NCBI GenBank assembly: GCA_027622555.1
Contig: JAQBYJ010000045.1
Location: 1 to 42,118, forward strand
Reading direction: 5' to 3'
Length of the DNA: 42,118 nucleotides
Source of the DNA: Verrucomicrobiota bacterium
GTDB taxonomy: Bacteria > Verrucomicrobiota > Verrucomicrobiia > Opitutales > UBA2995
Part shown: one piece after another, positions 9,761 through 19,129 of the stretch
Layout of the letters: every line of letters starts with the position of its first letter
Numbering within the stretch: the stretch's first letter is position 1
Notes under the pieces: generated by a model
What the model was told of the DNA's origin: nothing
Database searches by the model: none
What the model saw: only the letters and a program-made list of their open reading frames with translations
Program-made: the position numbers and the translations under genes

Positions 9761-10390
9761 ATGACTGAAATAATCGTCCTATCGCCCGAGACCCATTACC
9801 TCGACGAAGCAGCCTGGGTAGTGAAACTGTTTGAGGCAGGTTTGTCCCGATTCCATCTACGGAAACCTGGCATGGATGATGATGCATTGTCGCAGTACAT
9901 TCAGGGGATACCAAAAGAGTGGAGAGCTAAATTGGTTGTTCATCAGGCTTACGATCTTGTAAATCAATTCGGCCTGGGTGGTCGGCATATCAAGGACGAC
10001 GTCACCCAATTGGAGTGTGTCGGTCTGTGGCAGGATTCATGTTCCAAAGGTCAATCGCTTAGTCGTTCGGTTCATCGATTGGGTGATCTGGACGGATCTT
10101 TGAATCAGTGGGATTACCTGTTTCTTAGCCCCGTCTTTCCCTCGATTTCTAAAGCAGGATATAAGCCAAGCTGGGAAATCGCTGAACTGCGATCGGCTTT
10201 GCTGAGTTTCAAGAGAGTCTGTAGTACTCAGGTGTATGCGTTGGGCGGAATCGAACCATCCACAATAAGTAGTTGCCATGAAATGGGATTTGATGGAGTG
10301 GCTCTTCTAGGAGCGATTTGGCAATCTTCGAATCCTCTCGAGTCCTTTTTGAAGTTAAAGGAGCTAACCACGTTTTCAGCTATATTATGA
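9761..10390 (+). CDS. ThiE/TenI-family protein (HLRKP type)
   Basis: A 209-residue TIM-barrel protein of the thiamine-phosphate-synthase/TenI superfamily. It carries SRFHLRKPGMDDD, LVVHQAYDLVNQFGL, GGRHIKDD, SRSVHRL, LFLSPVFPSISKAGYKPSW and VYALGGIE. This combination, especially HLRKP and SPVFPSISKAGY, resembles the second ThiE-like protein in Bacteroidota thiamine operons. The usual ThiE diphosphate-binding and HMP-binding residues are less well kept than in the neighbour at 10387, so a thiazole tautomerase (TenI-like) or accessory role is more likely than a second synthase. Its start abuts the thiS stop, with AAGGAGG as ribosome site. Its TGA overlaps the ATG of thiE. Confidence 0.75.
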   Translation: MTEIIVLSPETHYLDEAAWVVKLFEAGLSRFHLRKPGMDDDALSQYIQGIPKEWRAKLVVHQAYDLVNQFGLGGRHIKDDVTQLECVGLWQDSCSKGQSLSRSVHRLGDLDGSLNQWDYLFLSPVFPSISKAGYKPSWEIAELRSALLSFKRVCSTQVYALGGIEPSTISSCHEMGFDGVALLGAIWQSSNPLESFLKLKELTTFSAIL

Positions 10391-11013
10391 GCCAATTTTT
10401 ATTACAGTGTATCACCTCGGATAGTAATCCTTTATCGCATCCAGAACAGATTGAGGAGCTGTGCGAAGCTGGAGCGAAATGGATTCAATTGCGGATGAAG
10501 AATAAGTCGCCTGGAGAGATGGAAGAAATCGCCCTCGAAGCTCTTGAGATCTGTGATGACTACGATGCGTTGCTCATTGTTAATGATCACTTTGATTTGG
10601 CCTTAAAAATTCAGGCCGGAGGCGTGCACCTCGGAAAAGACGACATGAACTGGAAAGCGGCTCGTGATTTGGCGGGACCAGATTTCGTAATTGGTGGAAC
10701 GGTGAATTCATTGGGTGATGCTCGTGAAGCATTAGCGAGCAGGAGTCTCGATTATGTCGGTGTTGGACCTTATCGGTTTACCGAAACAAAGGAAAACCTG
10801 GCCGCCGTTTTGGATGAGAAATCCCTCACTGAAATTATAGATTTCCTTGGTGACCTTCCGAAGGTGGTAATTGGTGGAATCAAGCCTGAGGATCTTCCTT
10901 CGATCGCAGCCATGAACGCCGAAGGGGTTGCCGTTTCATCCGGTCTATTTATCGAGGGAAATATTGCCGAAAATTTCAAAGCCTATGCCGACAGTTGGCC
11001 AGCGGAAGATTAA
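10387..11013 (+). CDS. thiE: Thiamine-phosphate synthase ThiE
   Basis: Joins HMP diphosphate and thiazole phosphate to form thiamine monophosphate. It has 208 residues from the ATG at 10387, which overlaps the preceding stop in an ATGA junction. ThiE landmarks are present: [54 protein letters not shown] (diphosphate loop), VVIGGI and GVAVSSGLF. The [11 protein letters not shown] form of the loop is the Bacteroidota-like variant of the usual PxxxTxTK. A longer frame opening at 10318 lies inside the previous gene and is not used. Confidence 0.93.
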   Translation: MSQFLLQCITSDSNPLSHPEQIEELCEAGAKWIQLRMKNKSPGEMEEIALEALEICDDYDALLIVNDHFDLALKIQAGGVHLGKDDMNWKAARDLAGPDFVIGGTVNSLGDAREALASRSLDYVGVGPYRFTETKENLAAVLDEKSLTEIIDFLGDLPKVVIGGIKPEDLPSIAAMNAEGVAVSSGLFIEGNIAENFKAYADSWPAED

Positions 11014-11021
11014 TAAAATTC

Positions 11022-11813
11022 ATGAATAGCGGAATCACAGAACCACTCATCATTGCCGGTCGTAGCTTTAAGTCCCGATTGTTTCTGGGCACCGGAAAGT
11101 ATGCTTCTGGTCAGGCCATGGCAGATAGTTTATTGGCTAGTGGCACCGAGATGGTCACCATGGCGATGCGTCGTGTCCGATTACAGGGACAAGAAGATTC
11201 CATTATCGATTTTCTCGATCGTGATCGTTATCACCTGTTGCCGAATACATCCGGAGTTCGGAATGCGAAAGAAGCTGTATTTGCAGCCGAACTGGCCCGT
11301 GAAGCGTTGGAGACAAATTGGTTAAAATTGGAGATTCACCCCGATCCCAAATACCTCATGCCTGATCCTGTCGAAACGTTGAATGCAACCCGGGAGCTGG
11401 TAAAACGTGGATTTATCGTTTTGCCGTACGTGCATGCTGATCCTGTCTTGTGTAAGCAGCTTGAAGAAGCAGGTGCTGCAGCGGTGATGCCTCTTGGCGC
11501 TCCTATTGGAACCAATCAAGGTCTCGAGTCGAAACGGTTTTTGGAAATTATAATCGAGCAATGTCAAGTGCCGGTAATTATTGACGCTGGACTTGGGGTG
11601 CCGTCGCACGCAGCCGAGGCGCTTGAGATGGGCGCTGATGCCGTCCTGGTGAACACGGCCATTGCTGCCGCCAAAGATCCTACAAGGATGGGGCACGCAT
11701 TCAAACTAGCCGTCGAAGCCGGACGAATGGCTTTTGAAATTGGTAAAGGAATCATATCCTCCGAGGCTGTCGCTTCTTCACCACTTACCTCGTTTTTGAG
11801 CGCCACCGATTGA
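11022..11813 (+). CDS. thiG: Thiazole synthase ThiG
   Basis: Builds the thiazole phosphate from deoxyxylulose 5-phosphate, dehydroglycine (from ThiH) and ThiS-thiocarboxylate. The 263-residue barrel shows [10 protein letters not shown] near the N-terminus, the Schiff-base lysine in [18 protein letters not shown] (about residue 102), [13 protein letters not shown], and [30 protein letters not shown], which is split across the phosphate-binding end of the barrel. ATG at 11022 is preferred to an upstream TTG (10995), because the TTG overlaps thiE and adds residues not typical of the family. The stop is one base before thiH. Confidence 0.95.
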   Translation: MNSGITEPLIIAGRSFKSRLFLGTGKYASGQAMADSLLASGTEMVTMAMRRVRLQGQEDSIIDFLDRDRYHLLPNTSGVRNAKEAVFAAELAREALETNWLKLEIHPDPKYLMPDPVETLNATRELVKRGFIVLPYVHADPVLCKQLEEAGAAAVMPLGAPIGTNQGLESKRFLEIIIEQCQVPVIIDAGLGVPSHAAEALEMGADAVLVNTAIAAAKDPTRMGHAFKLAVEAGRMAFEIGKGIISSEAVASSPLTSFLSATD

Positions 11814-11814
11814 C

Positions 11815-12990
11815 GTGAGTTTTTTAGAACAGTTTAACCAATACCGATGGGAAACGGTTACCCAGGGCATTTATTCCAAAACGGAATTGGATGTGAAGGA
11901 AGCTTTAGGAAAACCCAGGGGCAGGCTTGAGCTTGAAGATTTCAACGCGCTCATTTCTCCCGCGGCGGCTCCGTTTCTGGAGGAAATGGCTCAGCGGAGT
12001 CATCAATTTACCGTGGAGCGTTTTGGCCGGGTACAGCAGCTTTATGCTCCAATGTACTTGTCGAATGTTTGCAGCAACGTCTGCACTTACTGCGGGTTCA
12101 GTGCGACGAATCGGATACCACGGAAGATACTGAATGATGCCGAAATCGTGGAGGAATACCGTGCGATCAAGGCTATGGGATTTGATCACATTCTTTTGGT
12201 AACCGGTGAGGCCAATCGGCAGGTAGGCCTGGAGTATTTGAAGAATGCATTCCGTCTGGCTCGAGAGTATTTTTCAAGCATCTCAATGGAGGTGCAACCT
12301 CTTGAGCAGTCGGCCTATGAGGCGTTGGTTCCCGGCGGTTTAAGTTCTGTGCTCGTTTACCAGGAAACCTATCACCGCTCAGCTTACGCTGACTATCACT
12401 TGAGTGGGATGAAGCGTGACTTTGATTATCGCCTGGATACACCCGATAGACTCGGGCGGGCAGGGGTTAAGAAAATCGGGCTAGGTGCTTTGTACGGTTT
12501 GGATGATTGGCGCACAGATACTTTTTTTGTCGCGTTGCATCTTAAGTATTTGGAGCGGAAATATTGGAAAACTCGTTACAGCGTTTCTTTTCCACGAATC
12601 CGTCCTCACGAAGGCGACTTGCATCCCAAGTCGATAATGACGGATCGAGATCTGGTTCAAGTAATTTGTGCCTATCGTTTGCTGAACCAGGAGTTGGAAC
12701 TTTCTCTTTCGACGCGTGAGCATCAAAATTTCAGAGACCATGCAATCCTTTTGGGTATCACGACGATGAGCGCTGGTTCGAAAACGAACCCCGGTGGCTA
12801 CCGCGTAGACCCACAGTCCCTGGAGCAGTTTGAGATCTCTGATGAACGTACTCCGGCTGAAGTCGCTGCGATGCTACGATCGAACGGATATGAACCGGTG
12901 TGGAAGGACTGGGATTCAACCTATGACGGTTTTTCCATGTCCACGCGAAATGAACGCACTTCGGAGCAGACGGTAGCGGTAGAAGCATGA
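11815..12990 (+). CDS. thiH: 2-iminoacetate synthase ThiH (tyrosine lyase)
   Basis: A radical-SAM enzyme that cleaves tyrosine to dehydroglycine for ThiG and releases p-cresol. The 391-residue protein has the cluster motif CSNVCTYCGFS, the MSLSNVCSN-like lead-in (YLSNVCSN) and the family blocks ILLVTGE, YQETYH and SFPRIRPHEGD. The start is GTG at 11815, one base after the thiG stop, which implies translational coupling. Choosing ThiH instead of the oxygen-dependent glycine oxidase ThiO suggests that thiazole is made without an oxygen requirement. The end overlaps thiF by four bases. Confidence 0.95.
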   Translation: MSFLEQFNQYRWETVTQGIYSKTELDVKEALGKPRGRLELEDFNALISPAAAPFLEEMAQRSHQFTVERFGRVQQLYAPMYLSNVCSNVCTYCGFSATNRIPRKILNDAEIVEEYRAIKAMGFDHILLVTGEANRQVGLEYLKNAFRLAREYFSSISMEVQPLEQSAYEALVPGGLSSVLVYQETYHRSAYADYHLSGMKRDFDYRLDTPDRLGRAGVKKIGLGALYGLDDWRTDTFFVALHLKYLERKYWKTRYSVSFPRIRPHEGDLHPKSIMTDRDLVQVICAYRLLNQELELSLSTREHQNFRDHAILLGITTMSAGSKTNPGGYRVDPQSLEQFEISDERTPAEVAAMLRSNGYEPVWKDWDSTYDGFSMSTRNERTSEQTVAVEA

Positions 12991-14117
12991 GCAATTTCTC
13001 CCTTAAAGAAATCGAACGCTACCAGCGTCACTTGAGTCTTCCTCAGTTTGGTGAAGCGGCTCAGCAAAAGCTTAAAGATGCTCGCGTCTTGGTGGTGGGT
13101 GCAGGCGGGCTTGGTTGTCCCGTGTTGCAATACCTGGCTGCAGCTGGGGTGGGAAAGTTAGGTGTGATGGACTTTGATGTGGTCGATGCATCTAACCTGC
13201 AACGGCAGATCTTGTTTACTGAAGCCGATGTTGGGCGACCCAAAGCAGAAGTGGCATGCGAACGTCTGCGAGCAATGAATTCACTCATCGAAGTCGCTGC
13301 AATCCCTCAACGGTTAACTGCAGCCAACGCCCTGGATGTATTTGCTCAGTTTGATGTAATCGTGGATGGTTCGGATAACTTTACCACTCGCTACCTTGTA
13401 AACGACGCCTGTGTTCTAGCTAAAAAGCCGTTGATCTATGGAGCTATTTATACCTTCCAGGGACAAGTCAGTGTTTTTAATTATAAGGGAGGACCAACTT
13501 ACCGATGTTTATTTCCAGATCCTCCGGATCCTAAAGATGCACCCAACTGTTCCGAGATCGGTGTGATCGGCGTTCTTCCAGGATTGATAGGTACTCTTCA
13601 AGCCAGCGAAGCAATCAAAGTGATAACCGGAATTGGTGAACCATTGAGCGGTTCTTTGTTGTTGCTCGATGTTCTAACCATGAAACAACAAACCATTAAG
13701 TTTAACCGCGTTCCCGAAGCAGCAGATGTAAAGGAGTTGGTTGAGATCGATTTTTCATGTGCAGTAGAAGAAACTACGCCACTGTCTGAGGAAATCGACG
13801 TGGACGCATTTCGTAAACTGTTAAGAAATGGTAGCGCTCTCCAGGTTCTCGATGTTCGGGAAGATTGGGAGCGGGCTATAAGCAAAATGGAATCCTTTCA
13901 TATCCCGCTCGGCCAGTTATTAAAAGATCCCCAGTCAATTGAAGCATCAGGTCTGGATTTGGCTCTTCCTACGGTTGTTTATTGCAAATCGGGTAAACGG
14001 AGTATGAACGCTTTGAGAAGGCTACGGGAGCATCATGGATTTCAAGATATTCATAGCCTTAAAGGTGGAATGATTGAGTGGGAGCGGACGGTACCCTCTG
14101 ATTCAACTCCCGCATAA
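12987..14117 (+). CDS. thiF: ThiF/MoeB-type adenylyltransferase with C-terminal rhodanese domain
   Basis: A 376-residue E1-like protein. The N-terminal part (about 1-250) has RYQRHLSLPQFG, the nucleotide-binding GAGGLGCPVLQYLAAAGVG, DFDVVDASNLQRQ, DGSDNFTTRYLVND and NCSEIGVIGVLPG with the Cys used in persulfide chemistry. The C-terminal 110 residues form a rhodanese domain: LDVREDWE and the active loop VVYCKSGKRS. It would activate the ThiS C-terminus and supply sulfur. Most MoeB proteins carry two CxxC zinc pairs; here only single cysteines are visible at those places (YRCLF, FSCAV). From context it serves ThiS, but it may also serve MoaD if no other MoeB exists. It starts at ATG overlapping the thiH stop. 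Confidence 0.9.
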   Translation: MSNFSLKEIERYQRHLSLPQFGEAAQQKLKDARVLVVGAGGLGCPVLQYLAAAGVGKLGVMDFDVVDASNLQRQILFTEADVGRPKAEVACERLRAMNSLIEVAAIPQRLTAANALDVFAQFDVIVDGSDNFTTRYLVNDACVLAKKPLIYGAIYTFQGQVSVFNYKGGPTYRCLFPDPPDPKDAPNCSEIGVIGVLPGLIGTLQASEAIKVITGIGEPLSGSLLLLDVLTMKQQTIKFNRVPEAADVKELVEIDFSCAVEETTPLSEEIDVDAFRKLLRNGSALQVLDVREDWERAISKMESFHIPLGQLLKDPQSIEASGLDLALPTVVYCKSGKRSMNALRRLREHHGFQDIHSLKGGMIEWERTVPSDSTPA

Positions 14118-14119
14118 TT

Positions 14120-14914
14120 ATGAGGTCGGGTGGTTCAACTTCTTTTGTAATCACGTTGTCCGGATCCGATGCATCGGGCGCGGCTGGCCTTCAGGCTGAT
14201 AATCGAGCGATTCATGCCGCCGGGGCGTTTCCATTGAATGTGGTAACAGCCTTAACTTTGCAAACGGAACATGGCGTCGAATCAATTGACCTCACTCCTC
14301 CAGAGCTGGTTCGAATGCATTTGATCGGTTTGCTAAATACTTATCCGGTTAGTATAATAAAAGCCGGAATGTTAGGTAATGCTTCGATTGTGAACGTACT
14401 AGCTGAAACCCTGGAGCAGTATCCATCGGTTCTACTGGTGCTAGATCCTGTTATTCAGGCTACAAGTGGGCGGCCTTTGCTGAATGAAGAAGGGGTTGCA
14501 GCTCTTTTGAAAAATGTAATTCCACGGACATTTCTAGTTACACCAAACCTATCCGAGTTGGAGGTTCTGGCAGGAAGAAAAGACATTTTAAATGATCCAT
14601 TTGAGAGGGTTGCCGCAAATGATCTGCTCAAGACAGGTTGTTCAGCTGTTTTAGTTAAGGGAGGGCATCGCCCTGAAGGTCCTTGTTTGGATCGGCTATA
14701 TCTGTCGAATGATTTAATAGAATTTAGCTCAAATCGCGTCTCTACTCGCAATACGCGGGGAACCGGATGTGCCTTGGCTTCGTTGATCGCCGGAGGTCTT
14801 GCTAAAGGACTGAACCTTGAAAATTCGATTATGACTAGTAAACAACTCTTAACCAGCTCTTTGGAAGCGCTTGCAGAATTTGAATGGCCCGGATCGGGTC
14901 CGGCATTTCTTTGA
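14120..14914 (+). CDS. thiD: Hydroxymethylpyrimidine/phosphomethylpyrimidine kinase ThiD
   Basis: Phosphorylates HMP and HMP phosphate to give the diphosphate used by ThiE. The 264-residue ribokinase-fold protein shows ITLSGSDASGAAGLQAD at the N-terminus, VVTALTLQTEHGV, IKAGMLG, LDPVIQATSG, TPNLSELEVLAG, VLVKGGH and the catalytic anion hole NTRGTGCALAS. It follows thiF after two bases and closes the operon. No clear terminator is seen in the 120 bases after it; the first strong one is at 15652, so some transcription may continue into the next gene. Confidence 0.95.
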   Translation: MRSGGSTSFVITLSGSDASGAAGLQADNRAIHAAGAFPLNVVTALTLQTEHGVESIDLTPPELVRMHLIGLLNTYPVSIIKAGMLGNASIVNVLAETLEQYPSVLLVLDPVIQATSGRPLLNEEGVAALLKNVIPRTFLVTPNLSELEVLAGRKDILNDPFERVAANDLLKTGCSAVLVKGGHRPEGPCLDRLYLSNDLIEFSSNRVSTRNTRGTGCALASLIAGGLAKGLNLENSIMTSKQLLTSSLEALAEFEWPGSGPAFL

Positions 14915-15034
14915 AATCTTAATGGATGGCATTTCTTTTTGCTTTTTTTGCAAATTAGCCAAAGTGTGTAACCCAGTAAAGTTTATGGGCGTTCATTCAT
15001 GGACTTCAATTTCGATCTCTTAACCCAAAAATCA

Positions 15035-15622
15035 ATGAAATCAGGCTTGTTACTCCGTTTTATCCTAACCTTAGCTTTGGCTCTTGGTATTTCCTCCACC
15101 CAGCTTTTATCCCAAGATAAAGACGCTACCGAAAAGAGCACTCCACCACAAAATCAGGGAGGCGGAAAGGGAGGCGGAAAGGGAGGCGCAAAAGGCGGTC
15201 AACAAGGAGGCGGAAAAGGTGGACAACGAGGCGGCCAGGCAGCAAATCCTGGTGGATTGCCGGATATGTCCAGTATGACACAGGAGCAAAAGGCTGCTGC
15301 ACTGAATACCTATCGTCATACAAAAATGACCGCAATGGCGGAAGCTTGCGAAGTTCGTGACGATCAAATGGAGGCATTTGTTAAAACTCAGGTGGAATTT
15401 GAAAATGCAATGCTTAAGGGTTTCCTTCAAATGCAATCAGCTGGACGTGACCGTGATAAACGGCAGGCGATCGGTCAGTCCATGACTAAAGCTAACTCAA
15501 CCTCATTGAAGGCTATGAAGACGGTTTTAGATAAAGATCAGATGAAGGTTTACACCAAGGAGATGAAAGCTCGTATGCCTCAACAACAAGGCGGCAAAGG
15601 CGGCGGTAAAGGCGGCAAATAA
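15035..15622 (+). CDS. Secreted Gly/Lys-rich protein, function unknown
   Basis: About 195 residues. A signal peptide (MKSGLLLRFILTLALALG, then STQLLSQD) is followed by a low-complexity segment rich in GGGKGG, GGAKGG and GGQRGG (roughly residues 35-70). An alpha-helical charged region of about 105 residues (from MTQEQKAAALNTYRHTKM) comes next, and a second short GGKGGGKGGK tail ends the protein. The helical part has the loose look of periplasmic LTxxQ/Spy-like proteins, but the match is too weak for a name. ATG at 15035 is preferred over ATG 14999 because it places the signal peptide at the very start. The glycine repeats come from tandem GGAGGCGGAAAG units (15160-15240). A strong terminator follows. 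Confidence 0.7.
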   Translation: MKSGLLLRFILTLALALGISSTQLLSQDKDATEKSTPPQNQGGGKGGGKGGAKGGQQGGGKGGQRGGQAANPGGLPDMSSMTQEQKAAALNTYRHTKMTAMAEACEVRDDQMEAFVKTQVEFENAMLKGFLQMQSAGRDRDKRQAIGQSMTKANSTSLKAMKTVLDKDQMKVYTKEMKARMPQQQGGKGGGKGGK

Positions 15623-15651
15623 AGTGGGAGTTTAAGTCTTTAATTACTTTC

Positions 15652-15684
15652 AAACGAGCCGGAACTTCCGGCTCGTTTTTTTTT
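15652..15684 (+). terminator. Intrinsic terminator
   Basis: ACGAGCCGGAA pairs with TTCCGGCTCGT with essentially no extra loop, followed by nine T (15676-15684). It closes the transcript of the Gly/Lys-rich protein and possibly the thiamine operon. Confidence 0.93.
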
Positions 15685-15709
15685 AGTCGAGCACTATTGA
15701 TGAGATCCA

Positions 15710-16789
15710 ATGAAAAGCACTTTGAAGCGAAATTTTGCCAGCGATAATAATGCGGGCGTTTGTCCGGAGGCGTGGCAGGCGATGGCCGATGCAAATGAAG
15801 GTCATGAATCCGCCTATGGGACAGACCGGTACACGGTAGAAGTTTGCGAGCTGTTTCGTGAAATGTTTGAGACAAAATGTGAAGTATTTTTTACCTTCAA
15901 TGGTACTGCCGCCAACTCGCTGGCATTGGCTTCCATGTGTCGTCCATACCACAGTGTTTTATGTCATTCGATGGCTCACGTTGAAACGGATGAGTGCGGT
16001 GCGCCTGAGTTTTATAGTGGTGGTTCAAAGATATTGTTGGTTGAAGGTGAAGAAGGCAAGGTGTCCCCCGTATCGGTTGAGGCAATGGCCCATAAAAGAA
16101 GCGACATTCACTTTCCGAAACCCCGGGCATTGAGCATTACCCAAGCTACTGAGGTCGGTACTGTATATTCAGTGGAAGAGCTTCAAAAACTTGGAGCTAT
16201 TACGCATGGATTGAATCTGCGTGTTCATATGGATGGTGCGCGATTTTCCAATGCTGTTGCCACCTTGGGTTGTGCGCCGAAGGATATAACCTGGAAGGCT
16301 GGGGTAGATGTTCTCTGCTTTGGAGGGACGAAGAACGGTCTGGCCGTCGGCGAAGCGGTGATATTTTTCAATAAGGAATTGTCTCATGAATTCGAGTACC
16401 GGTGTAAGCAAGCTGGTCAGCTTTGTTCAAAGATGCGTTATCTCTCAGCGCCTTGGTTAGGGATTCTCAGAAATGATACCTGGTTGAAAAATGGTCAGCA
16501 GGCCAATGCTTGTGCTCAAAGAATGAAGGAGGGGCTCGAGCGATTAGGTTTGTCGGTTCTTTTTCCGGTTCAGGCAAACAGCGTGTTTGTCAAACTGGAT
16601 GAGCGTGTGATTTCCGGGATGCATTATAGAGGTTGGATGTTTTACGATTTTATTGGTGAAGGCGGCTGTCGCTTAATGTGCAGTTGGGACACGTCCTTTG
16701 AAGATGTAGATACATTTCTTAAAGACTTGAATGAACTGATACTGAGTGACGAAGATAGACGTTCTGAATTTCCGGTAATGAAACATTAA
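15710..16789 (+). CDS. ltaE: Low-specificity L-threonine aldolase
   Basis: A PLP enzyme (fold type I) that splits threonine or allo-threonine into glycine and acetaldehyde. The 359-residue protein has FASDNNAGVCPEAW, GHESAYGTDRYT, FFTFNGTAANSLAL, HVETDECGAPEF, LRVHMDGARFSNA with the PLP-binding Asp, and FGGTKNGLAVGEA with the Schiff-base Lys208. It starts 26 bases after the terminator, so it must have its own promoter, but I cannot pick one convincingly. The next gene starts 10 bases after its stop and is probably co-transcribed. Confidence 0.9.
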   Translation: MKSTLKRNFASDNNAGVCPEAWQAMADANEGHESAYGTDRYTVEVCELFREMFETKCEVFFTFNGTAANSLALASMCRPYHSVLCHSMAHVETDECGAPEFYSGGSKILLVEGEEGKVSPVSVEAMAHKRSDIHFPKPRALSITQATEVGTVYSVEELQKLGAITHGLNLRVHMDGARFSNAVATLGCAPKDITWKAGVDVLCFGGTKNGLAVGEAVIFFNKELSHEFEYRCKQAGQLCSKMRYLSAPWLGILRNDTWLKNGQQANACAQRMKEGLERLGLSVLFPVQANSVFVKLDERVISGMHYRGWMFYDFIGEGGCRLMCSWDTSFEDVDTFLKDLNELILSDEDRRSEFPVMKH

Positions 16790-16798
16790 GAATTCGAT

Positions 16799-17980
16799 TT
16801 GCTTGTTTTGAATAAACTAATCTATCAGCCCCCGAGGGTATTGGTTTTTGTCATCGCCTTCTTTTTATTCGGCCATTGCGGGAAGGTGGCGGTTGAAGCT
16901 CACAAGCTCGAATCCGGCCAAGCGGTACTCACGATTACACCTGATTTTGTCTGGATACTTGAGGCAGAGATCAATCTGACTCGATATATTCAGAGTAACC
17001 CCGATCTGGCAGATACTGTTCGGCCCACTTTTCGGAAATTGGAAAAAGATGGTGTTTTTAATGATCAGAATTTTGGTGAATGGGAAACGGTTTTTTCTGT
17101 TGCTGAGGCCCAATTCAGGAAGGAGCTCCAAATAATTGAATCGGATAAGCCCATCGATGATTTCGAGATGTGGTTTCAACATCCTTCGGAATTATCCGAG
17201 GCCTCTTTTTCAACTATGGGCGAGGGTGGGTTGCATGTGAAAGTGTATGCAACTGGCAGACTCGACGAAGAAGCTTCGACACTTCAGTTTCGGTTTCCAT
17301 TGGATATCGGCGAGGTTGTGCTGACCGCCTTGAAGCCCGAAGTGCAATGGGTGGTTACAGGAGAACTAAGCCATCCCGTTTCTATAAAAGGACTCAGCCA
17401 AGCCGAATCCGTTTCGCATGGAATAGTTCGTTCGCTCTGGAATTACTTACGTGTCGGGTTTGTCCATATTATCCCGCTCGGATTGGATCATATTTTATTC
17501 GTAGTGGGTCTTTTTCTGTTAGCCCCCAAAGTTCGACCTTTGCTTATTCAGGTGTCTGCCTTTACCATTGCCCATACCTTGACTCTGGCTTTGTCAATGT
17601 ACGGCGTCATTTCTCTTTCGTCAAATGTGGTAGAACCACTCATCGCGCTTTCTATCGCATCGGTGGCGTTTGAAAATATTATTACAGACAAAATTCAGCC
17701 CTGGCGACCCGTGTTGGTCTTTTTCTTTGGATTATTGCATGGCCTGGGATTTGCCGGTGCTTTAGGTGAAATCGGGCTTCCTCAAAGCGAATTCTTGTTC
17801 GCCTTGATTTTCTTCAATCTTGGGGTTGAGTTTGGGCAATTGATGGTGGTTGTCTGTGCATTTATTATAATAGGCAGTTTTCGAAATCGTTGCTGGTACC
17901 GGTCTCGGTTGACCGTTCCCGCTTCATGTCTAATCGGATTGACCGGACTTTACTGGACTATTCAACGAATCTTTTTTTAG
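16799..17980 (+). CDS. HupE/UreJ-like membrane protein
   Basis: 393 residues. An N-terminal hydrophobic signal or anchor (VLVFVIAFFLFG) is followed by an extracytoplasmic domain of about 190 residues with no recognised motif. A C-terminal membrane domain of roughly six helices carries the HupE/UreJ_2 signature: FVHIIPLGLDHILFVVGLF, FTIAHTLTLAL, VEPLIALSIASVAFEN, FGLLHGLGFAGAL and FFNLGVEFGQL. The conserved His/Asp residues in these helices suggest metal transport or metal-centre delivery, as for HupE in nickel uptake; the substrate here is unknown. The start is the TTG at 16799, since no ATG or GTG precedes the hydrophobic segment. Confidence 0.8.
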   Translation: MLVLNKLIYQPPRVLVFVIAFFLFGHCGKVAVEAHKLESGQAVLTITPDFVWILEAEINLTRYIQSNPDLADTVRPTFRKLEKDGVFNDQNFGEWETVFSVAEAQFRKELQIIESDKPIDDFEMWFQHPSELSEASFSTMGEGGLHVKVYATGRLDEEASTLQFRFPLDIGEVVLTALKPEVQWVVTGELSHPVSIKGLSQAESVSHGIVRSLWNYLRVGFVHIIPLGLDHILFVVGLFLLAPKVRPLLIQVSAFTIAHTLTLALSMYGVISLSSNVVEPLIALSIASVAFENIITDKIQPWRPVLVFFFGLLHGLGFAGALGEIGLPQSEFLFALIFFNLGVEFGQLMVVVCAFIIIGSFRNRCWYRSRLTVPASCLIGLTGLYWTIQRIFF

Positions 17981-18020
17981 GAAGAACTGATTGTATAAAC
18001 GAACTGTCTTTCTCAGTACG

Positions 18021-18052
18021 TAAAAACGGACGAGGAAGTTCCTCGCCCGTTT
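18021..18052 (-). terminator. Terminator of mdh
   Basis: AAACGGACGAGGAA pairs with TTCCTCGCCCGTTT (one internal mismatch). On the minus strand it is followed by TTTTT, so it ends mdh transcription. On the plus strand the tail is not T-rich. Confidence 0.75.
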
Positions 18053-18073
18053 CCCGGTTCCTTGTTAGGAAAC

Positions 18074-19057
18074 TTAAAGCATTTCTTTGACGAGCTCCCT
18101 TTCAGAACGAAGTTCGTCTACCGTTGCGTCCAACTTGAATTGTCCGAACTCATTGAGTGGAACTTCTTGGACGATTTCCACATCGGTACCATTTGTACGA
18201 ATGGGGAATGATGAAATGAGTCCTTTGTCTACTCCATAGCTTCCGTCCGAAGGTATGCAAACGCTGGTCCAGTCGCCGTCTGGTGTTGGATTGGTCAATG
18301 ACCGGACCGTATCTACAATCGCATTAGCGGCTGATGCTGCGGATGAAGATCCACGAGCTTGAATGACAGCGGCTCCTCGTTTCTGAACGGTAGGGATGAA
18401 AGTGTCTTTCAACCAGGATTCGTCTTTAATTACGTCAGTGGCTGCTTGTCCGTCGATTTTTGCATTGTAAAAATCAGGATATTGGGTGGCCGAGTGATTT
18501 CCCCAAATGGTCATGTTCGACACCGAAGTCACGTCTACTCCAGCTTTTTGTGCAAGTTGGGTTTTGGCGCGATTCTCATCTAAACGGGTCATGGCAAACC
18601 AACGATTACTTGGAATGTCCTTTGCGTTGTTCATGGCTATCATGCAGTTGGTGTTACAGGGATTGCCCACGACCAAGATGCGTACATCGGATGCTGCTCC
18701 ATTTTGAATGGCCTGGCCCTGCCCGGTAAATATCTTTCCATTTATGCCGAGAAGATCACCTCGTTCCATTCCGGCTTTCCGGGGAACAGAACCAACCAGC
18801 AGACACCAATTTGCGTTTTTGAATCCTTCCTCCGGATTTAGAGCTGGCCTGATATCTTTCAGGAGAGGGAATGCGCAATCATTCAGCTCCATTATGACAC
18901 CCTCTAATGCGCTTTCGGCTTGGGGGATTTCAACAAGGTTCAATTGAACCGGTTGATCCGGACCAAACATGGATCCAGATGCGATTCTAAAAAGAAGAGA
19001 GTAACCGATTTGACCGGCTGCTCCTGTTACAGCTACACGGATTGGTGAGTTCATCAT
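18074..19057 (-). CDS. mdh: Malate dehydrogenase
   Basis: NAD-dependent malate dehydrogenase of the TCA cycle, 327 residues, of the cytosolic-type (group 2) family. Evidence: [19 protein letters not shown] (nucleotide fold), [16 protein letters not shown] with the substrate arginine in the mobile loop, [24 protein letters not shown] and the catalytic His in [13 protein letters not shown]. Two ATG codons lie in tandem (19057 and 19054) and either could be used. It lies 72 bases downstream of aroF on the same strand and ends at the terminator at 18021-18052. Confidence 0.96.
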   Translation of the reverse strand: MMNSPIRVAVTGAAGQIGYSLLFRIASGSMFGPDQPVQLNLVEIPQAESALEGVIMELNDCAFPLLKDIRPALNPEEGFKNANWCLLVGSVPRKAGMERGDLLGINGKIFTGQGQAIQNGAASDVRILVVGNPCNTNCMIAMNNAKDIPSNRWFAMTRLDENRAKTQLAQKAGVDVTSVSNMTIWGNHSATQYPDFYNAKIDGQAATDVIKDESWLKDTFIPTVQKRGAAVIQARGSSSAASAANAIVDTVRSLTNPTPDGDWTSVCIPSDGSYGVDKGLISSFPIRTNGTDVEIVQEVPLNEFGQFKLDATVDELRSERELVKEML

Positions 19058-19129
19058 ATGTTATATTAGGAATTCGTTATTTAGATGGAGTCTGTTTAAA
19101 TTTAATTTTCTGGCAAGCCTAGCTACAAA

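Noticed and set aside
15084..15278. 64-residue frame rich in Glu and Ala inside the Gly/Lys-rich gene
   Set aside because: It is a frame-shifted reading of the same glycine repeat units.
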